64,000 nt of DNA from CBFHND01 sp965657085 (lineage in GTDB: Bacteria > Pseudomonadota > Alphaproteobacteria > Rhodobacterales > Rhodobacteraceae), in NCBI GenBank assembly GCA_965657085.1, contig CBFHND010000011.1, positions 1 through 64,000 on the forward strand. The letters run 5' to 3'. The position numbers and the translations under genes are program-made. The notes under the pieces are model-generated. The model was not told where the DNA came from. It saw nothing but the letters and a program-made list of their open reading frames with translations, and ran no database searches. Shown here piece after piece: positions 59,338 through 64,000 of this stretch (positions within the stretch are counted from its first letter, which is position 1; every line of letters begins with the position of its first letter).

Positions 59338-60746
59338 GCCTGTGCCTCATCCTCGTCCACATGCGCCACCCGCGCCCCGGACTTGGCCGAGGTCACAACC
59401 CCCAGCGACTTCAGCTTGCGGTGCAGCGCGCTGCGCTCCATGCCAACGAAATTCGCCGTGCGGCTGATGTTGCCGCCAAAGCGGTTGATCTGGGTCAGCA
59501 GGTATTCGCGCTCGAAGGCCTCGCGCGCTTCGCGCAAGGGCAGCGTCGCCAGTGCTCCCGACAGCACCACACGCCCCTCCTCGTCGCCGCCTGTCTCCTC
59601 GCTGCCGGGCAGTTCGCGCGCCTCGATGGCCCCGTTGCCTTCGCCCAGGATCAGCACCCGCTCGATCAGGTTCTTCAATTGCCGCACGTTCCCCGGCCAA
59701 ACCATCGTTTGCAACAAGGCCACGGCCTCGTCGCTCAGCTGGCGCAGCGGCAGGCCCTGGGCCGCGTTGAAATCGGTGATGAAGTGTTCGGCCAGCACCG
59801 GGATGTCCTCGCGCCGGTCCTCAAGGCTGGGCACCGGGATCGGCACCACGTTCAGCCGGTGATAAAGTTCCTGACGAAAGGTTTCCGCCGCAATCTCGGC
59901 CTGCAGATCGCGGTTGGTTGATGAAATCACCCGCAAATCCACCCGCACCTTGTCGTTGCCACCGACCCGCGTGAATTGCTGATCGACCAGCACCCGCAGG
60001 ATCTTGGACTGGGTGCCCAGCGGCATGTCCGCCACTTCGTCAAAGTACACCACACCGCCATGCGCCTGCTCCAACAGGCCCGGTTCCACCCCGCGCTCCG
60101 CACTTTCGCGGCCAAAGAGCACCTCTTCCATCCGGTCCGGCTCAACCCCCGCACAGTTCACCGTGACAAAGGGGGCCGACGCGCGGTTGGAATTGGCGTG
60201 GATATAGCGCGCGGCCACTTCCTTGCCGCAGCCCGCAGGACCCGTCAGCATCACCCGGCCATTGGATTTGGTCACCTTGTCCAGTTGCGAAATCAGCCCG
60301 CGGAACGCCGCACTTGCGCCGATCATCTGCGCTGGTCCCGCATCCTGACGGCGCAGGCTCTGGTTCTCGCGGCGCAGGCGGCTGGTTTCCATGGCGCGGC
60401 GGATCACCACCAGCAACTGGTCGATGTTGAAGGGTTTCTCGATAAAGTCGTAGGCCCCCTGCTTGATCGCGGCCACGGCGATTTCAATGTTGCCATGGCC
60501 CGAGATGATGACAACCGGCACATCCGGGTTGTCGCGCTTGACCGCCTTGAGGATATCGATACCGTCCATGCGGCTGTCCTTGAGCCAGATGTCGAGGATC
60601 ATCAGCGCGGGTGCTTCGGCGTTGATCGCCCCCATCGCGTCATCCGAATTGCCCGCAAGCCGGGTCGAAAACCCTTCGTCCTGCAAGATATCCGAAATCA
60701 ACTCCCGGATATCGCGCTCGTCGTCCACGATCAGAATGTCACCCAT
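59331..60746 (-). CDS. ntrX: Nitrogen/redox response regulator NtrX
   Basis: The 471-residue regulator has a receiver domain (acidic D9/D10, phosphoacceptor D52, lysine in FIEKPFN), an AAA+ domain (GPAGCGKEVAARYIH, Walker B GGVVYFDEVADMPL, GNVRQLKNLIERV) and a Fis-type helix-turn-helix (GGNISRTANFVGMERSALHRKLKSLG). Between Walker A and B the sequence is LFGRESAERGVEPGLLEQAHGG, so the GAFTGA loop needed to contact sigma-54 is absent. ATG 60746 starts the receiver directly. It pairs with the sensor NtrY just upstream. Confidence 0.95.
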   Translation of the reverse strand: MGDILIVDDERDIRELISDILQDEGFSTRLAGNSDDAMGAINAEAPALMILDIWLKDSRMDGIDILKAVKRDNPDVPVVIISGHGNIEIAVAAIKQGAYDFIEKPFNIDQLLVVIRRAMETSRLRRENQSLRRQDAGPAQMIGASAAFRGLISQLDKVTKSNGRVMLTGPAGCGKEVAARYIHANSNRASAPFVTVNCAGVEPDRMEEVLFGRESAERGVEPGLLEQAHGGVVYFDEVADMPLGTQSKILRVLVDQQFTRVGGNDKVRVDLRVISSTNRDLQAEIAAETFRQELYHRLNVVPIPVPSLEDRREDIPVLAEHFITDFNAAQGLPLRQLSDEAVALLQTMVWPGNVRQLKNLIERVLILGEGNGAIEARELPGSEETGGDEEGRVVLSGALATLPLREAREAFEREYLLTQINRFGGNISRTANFVGMERSALHRKLKSLGVVTSAKSGARVAHVDEDEAQAS

Positions 60747-60757
60747 ACCGCACTCCC

Positions 60758-62992
60758 TCACTCTTTGTCCTGCGCGGCCAGTGGCAGTGTGATCACCGCC
60801 ATGGCCCCTGCATGTGTTTGCCCCGCGAACAGCGGCGCGTCCTCAAGCGACAACGTGCCGCCGTGTTCTTCGATGATCTTCTTGACGATGGGCAGGCCCA
60901 GCCCCGTGCCTTCGCTGCGCGTGGTCACGTATGGCTCAAACAGGCGTGCGCGGTCTTCGGGCAGGCCGATCCCATTGTCGGCGATGTGGATGATCGCCTG
61001 TGGCCCGCTGGCATCCAGATCCACGCGCACCGTTGGCACATGGCCGTCGGGTGTGCCTTTTTCCTTCAGGCTTTCAATGGCTTCGCCTGCGTTCTTGATC
61101 AGGTTCGTCAGCGCCTGGCTGATCATCGTGGCGTCCAGTTCGGCCGGCACCTCGCCCTCGGGCAGCGTCGCCTCGATCCGCACATCCGGCTGGCCCGCCT
61201 TTTGCAAGGTCACAGCGTCGCGCATGATCTGCGCCAGATCGTGATCCTTGCGGTCCGGCTCCGGCATCCGCGCAAACTTGGAAAACTCGTCCACGATGCG
61301 GCGCAGGTCACCCGTCTGCCGCACGATCACATCGGTCATCTGCTCAAGGCTTTCGCTGTCCGCACCCACCTTGGGGCTGAACTTGCGCTTGATGCGCTCG
61401 GCGCTCAGTTGGATGGGGGTCAGCGGGTTCTTGATCTCATGCGCGATGCGCCGCGCCACGTCGCCCCAGGCCGCCATCCGCTGCGCACTGACCAGATCGG
61501 TCACATCGTCAAAGGCCACCACGTAGCCTTCCAGATGCCCATCTTCGTTGCGCCGGGTGGCCATGCGCACCAGCAGGTTTTCAAGCCGCCCGCCCCGGCT
61601 GACCTTGACCTCGCCTTGCGCCACTTCTGTTGGGCTGGCGCGCAGCAGCGCGAAAAGCGCGCCGAACTCCGGCACCGCCACCGACAGGGCCACCGATTGC
61701 TGGTCTTCCTTCCAATCCAGCAGACGCTCGGCCGAGCGGTTCACAAAAGCCACACGCCCCTCGGGGTCCAGCCCCACAACGCCCGAGGTCACCGAACTCA
61801 GCACTGAATCGAACAGGCGGCGGCGCCGTTCGATCTGGCGGGTGTTGTCCAGAAGCGTCTCGCGCTGACCCTTTAGCTGTTTGGTCATCTGGTTGAAGTA
61901 GCGCCCCAGCATGGCGATCTCGTCGTCGCCCTCTTCCTCGCGCACCTGCACGTCCAGATCACCGGCACCTACACGTTGGGCCGCCCCCGTCAGACGCCCC
62001 ACTGGCCCGGATAGACGTTCGGCAAACCACAGCCCCAGCCAGATCGCCGCAAGGATCAGGATCACCGCAAAGCCAAGGTACAAAAGACCAAATTCAAACA
62101 GCACCCGCCCGCGTTCGCTTTCCAACTGTTGATAAAGCCGCACGGTTTCCTGCGTTTCATCCAGCAGCGACAGGATTTCGCCGTCCACATCGCGGCTGAC
62201 GTACAAAAGCCTGTCCACGGAACTCGCCAGCGGCACCAAGGCGCGGAATTCGTTATTGGACCAATCCTCGATGATCTGAAGACCCTCGGTGCGCGCGGCC
62301 TCGATCTGTTCGGGCGAAGGTTGTTCGAAATCAAAAAGATACGACCGGTTGCCCCGCGCGCGGATCGCACCGGTGCCATCGATCAGATAGGCCTCGCGCA
62401 GGCCGCGTTGCACCTGTCGCTGTCCGTCGCCCAGGATTTCGCTGTCGCCCTCCACCGTGGTCGAGCGCCGCACCCGGTCGACAAAAGCCGCAAGCGCCCG
62501 CGCATCTTCGGCAAGGTCCTCGCGCTGTTCGCTTTCATAGGCAACGGCGGCGGCCAAAGATGTGCCGACCACCCGGCTCACCCGTTCGGAAAACCAACCC
62601 TCAAGCCCGATGTTCACCGTCAGCCCCGCGAACACCGCAACCGTAACAGTGGGGATCAGCGCCAGAAGGGCAAAGGCCCCGGTCAGCCGCAGGTGCAGCC
62701 GCGAACCTGCGGATTTCGCCCGCCGCGCCGCGATCAGCCGCGCCACCTGGCTCAGAACAAGTGCTGCCACCACCAGAATATACACAAGGTCAGTGAGCAG
62801 GATAAGCCGCAGCGACAGCGCGCTTTGGCCCTGATCAAGCGGTCCCAGAATGAGGAAAGTCGCCAGCGCCAGCACCGGCCCCAGAATGACCAGGCCCAGC
62901 GTTGCGGCATTGCGCACACGTTTCTGGCGGCGCAAACGCCCCAAGTTCAGCCCGCGGGTCAGCCGACTGGAAGCCTGTGTCCGGGTTGCCAC
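60758..62992 (-). CDS. ntrY: Sensor histidine kinase NtrY
   Basis: This 744-residue (from GTG 62992) membrane kinase has several N-terminal membrane segments, an extracytoplasmic sensor region, a last membrane helix (LLYLGFAVILILAAIWLGLW), HAMP, a PAS domain (VLSSVTSGVVGLDPEGRVAFVNRSAERLLDW), the H-box ARRIAHEIKNPLTPIQLSAER, N-box LTNLIKNAGEAIE and G-boxes DNGIGLP/GTGLGLPIVKKI. It phosphorylates NtrX. GTG 62992 has AGGTGG seven bases before it; ATG 63037 and GTG 63076 are alternatives adding 15 or 28 residues. Confidence 0.93.
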   Translation of the reverse strand: MATRTQASSRLTRGLNLGRLRRQKRVRNAATLGLVILGPVLALATFLILGPLDQGQSALSLRLILLTDLVYILVVAALVLSQVARLIAARRAKSAGSRLHLRLTGAFALLALIPTVTVAVFAGLTVNIGLEGWFSERVSRVVGTSLAAAVAYESEQREDLAEDARALAAFVDRVRRSTTVEGDSEILGDGQRQVQRGLREAYLIDGTGAIRARGNRSYLFDFEQPSPEQIEAARTEGLQIIEDWSNNEFRALVPLASSVDRLLYVSRDVDGEILSLLDETQETVRLYQQLESERGRVLFEFGLLYLGFAVILILAAIWLGLWFAERLSGPVGRLTGAAQRVGAGDLDVQVREEEGDDEIAMLGRYFNQMTKQLKGQRETLLDNTRQIERRRRLFDSVLSSVTSGVVGLDPEGRVAFVNRSAERLLDWKEDQQSVALSVAVPEFGALFALLRASPTEVAQGEVKVSRGGRLENLLVRMATRRNEDGHLEGYVVAFDDVTDLVSAQRMAAWGDVARRIAHEIKNPLTPIQLSAERIKRKFSPKVGADSESLEQMTDVIVRQTGDLRRIVDEFSKFARMPEPDRKDHDLAQIMRDAVTLQKAGQPDVRIEATLPEGEVPAELDATMISQALTNLIKNAGEAIESLKEKGTPDGHVPTVRVDLDASGPQAIIHIADNGIGLPEDRARLFEPYVTTRSEGTGLGLPIVKKIIEEHGGTLSLEDAPLFAGQTHAGAMAVITLPLAAQDKE

Positions 62993-63092
62993 GTGCAAAC
63001 CACCTGTCAATGCGGTGCCAATGACACCAACCGCCATATTTCGTGGTCCTGACCGGAGGTGCGCCCCGATGGCCACAATTACTGTGGCTCTT

Positions 63093-64000
63093 TTACATCA
63101 ACTTGCGGCGGCGTGTCACCTGTATTCCCAACTCCGTGATCTTCTTACGCAGAGTATTTCGGTTGATCCCCAGAAGATCGGCACATTTGGCCTGATTTCC
63201 TGCGGTCGCGACGAGTGCGATCTCGATCAGGGGCAATTCGACCTCGCGCAGGATGCGCCCATAAAGCCCCGGCGGCGGCAACATGTCGCCGTGCAGGTCA
63301 AAATAGCGCTGCAAATGCCGCCCCACGGCTGCCCCCAGCTTTTCGGTGTCCCCCACGGCCTGCAAGGGCGCGAGGTCCGGCTGGTTGCCCAACACCTGAG
63401 TGACCTCGACGCCCGCAATTTCGGCCACACGGCTGGTCAGCCCCAGCCGGCGCACCGCGTTTTCCAGTTGGCGCACGTTGCCGGGCCAGCTGTAGGTTCG
63501 GAAAATCTCGGCGGCCTCTTCGGACAAGATCCGGCGCGCCGCACCGGACTTTTCCAGGCGCGCGAGGAAATGATCGGCCAGAAGGGCGATGTCATCGACC
63601 CGCTCGCGCAGCGCGGGCACGTGCAGGGTCGCGCCGCTCAGCCGGTAATAGAGATCCTTGCGCACCGTGCCTGCATCCATGGCCTGGGCAAGGTCGGCCT
63701 GGCTGGTGGCCAGAAACCGCGGCACATATTCACCGGGCGTGTCCATCATGCGCACGATCCGGGCCTGAAGCTCTTCGGGGATGTCGCCAATCTCATCGAT
63801 CAAAAGCGTGCCGCCCTTGACCCGCGCCAGCACCCGCGCAGGGCCTTCGAGGTCTTGCAGGTCAGCTGCCGTGACGGTGACAAAGGGCAATGTGCGCCGG
63901 TCGGAAAAGTCGTGAATGGCCTTTCCGATCAAGGATTTGCCCGTTCCGCTTTCGCCCCAGATCAACACCGGCAGATCGGTGTTCATCACCCGCGCCACCA
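63093..64000 (-). CDS. ntrC: Nitrogen regulator NtrC, 5' part outside the window
   Basis: The frame is open to the window edge, so the receiver domain is missing. Visible are the AAA+ Walker A GESGTGKSLIGKAIH, Walker B GGTLLIDEIGDIPEELQ, DLYYRLSGATLHVPALRERVDDI, the WPGNVRQLENAV box and a Fis-type C-terminus (GNQAKCADLLGINRNTLRKKITELG). The segment between Walker A and B is only VTAADLQDLEGPARVLARVKGG: the GAFTGA loop is deleted. This is the known state of Rhodobacter capsulatus NtrC, which works with sigma-70-type RNA polymerase. The usual order ntrB-ntrC-ntrY-ntrX would put ntrB just outside. Confidence 0.93.
   Translation of the reverse strand, partial: VARVMNTDLPVLIWGESGTGKSLIGKAIHDFSDRRTLPFVTVTAADLQDLEGPARVLARVKGGTLLIDEIGDIPEELQARIVRMMDTPGEYVPRFLATSQADLAQAMDAGTVRKDLYYRLSGATLHVPALRERVDDIALLADHFLARLEKSGAARRILSEEAAEIFRTYSWPGNVRQLENAVRRLGLTSRVAEIAGVEVTQVLGNQPDLAPLQAVGDTEKLGAAVGRHLQRYFDLHGDMLPPPGLYGRILREVELPLIEIALVATAGNQAKCADLLGINRNTLRKKITELGIQVTRRRKLM

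Overview
The window is a gene-dense, GC-rich stretch of alphaproteobacterial chromosome. It most likely comes from the Rhodobacterales (Roseobacter group). Supporting features are a zwf-pgl-pgi cluster, a usg gene beside gyrA, a Mg-type hemB, an hfq-hflX pair following trkA-trkH, and an ntrC-ntrY-ntrX cluster whose NtrC and NtrX both lack the sigma-54 contact loop. There is no integrase, transposase, phage gene, CRISPR array or rRNA operon. One tRNA-Gly(CCC) is present. This is core chromosome with scattered accessory genes; the one gene with clearly different base composition is an RTX-type secreted protein at 6.1-7.8 kb.

Layout. 0-10 kb: end of a CaiB/BaiF CoA-transferase, a ferredoxin/ASKHA corrinoid-activator-like protein, a SAM methyltransferase, tRNA-Gly, a sulfatase-like hydrolase, the RTX protein, and a divergent acyl-CoA ligase/thioesterase pair around a perfect 20-bp palindrome. 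10-16 kb: pgi, pgl and zwf (oxidative pentose phosphate/Entner-Doudoroff entry) with a LacI-type operator candidate, then a radical SAM protein, a YbjN-like secreted protein and usg. 16-25 kb: gyrA, two exported proteins of unknown role, an M32 carboxypeptidase, heme A synthase, trmJ and a ThiE-like protein. 25-31 kb: a HupE/UreJ-like membrane protein head to head with a DUF4198 protein (start codons share CATG), pseudouridine catabolism (psuK-psuG), a DUF502 protein, and bdhA coupled to a patatin-like hydrolase.

32-41 kb: a probable small RNA gene, a peptide-type solute-binding protein, arsC with an aquaglyceroporin, a XRE-cupin regulator, an acyl-CoA ligase with a FrnE/DsbA protein, a LicD-like transferase with a CTP:glycerol-3-phosphate cytidylyltransferase, an MFS exporter and a previously unlisted 59-residue membrane protein. 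41-54 kb: mfd, a small membrane protein, hemB, GFA and SYLF proteins, a PAS protein, a hydroxyisobutyrate-type dehydrogenase, a penicillin-acylase-family Ntn hydrolase, an RluE-like pseudouridine synthase, hflX and hfq. 54-64 kb: trkH/trkA (K+ uptake), a lipoprotein, a tandem NTF2-like protein, ntrX, ntrY and the 3' part of ntrC.

Genes are tightly packed. Many neighbours share start/stop codons (ATGA, GTGA or TTGA), which suggests translational coupling. Convergent gene ends are often closed by perfect hairpins. Two of these gaps carry copies of one structured repeat. The most interesting novel candidates are the orphan ~78-nt sRNA with its own promoter and terminator, the head-to-head CATG start overlap, the two LacI-like palindromes, the structured repeat and the radical SAM protein beside zwf.
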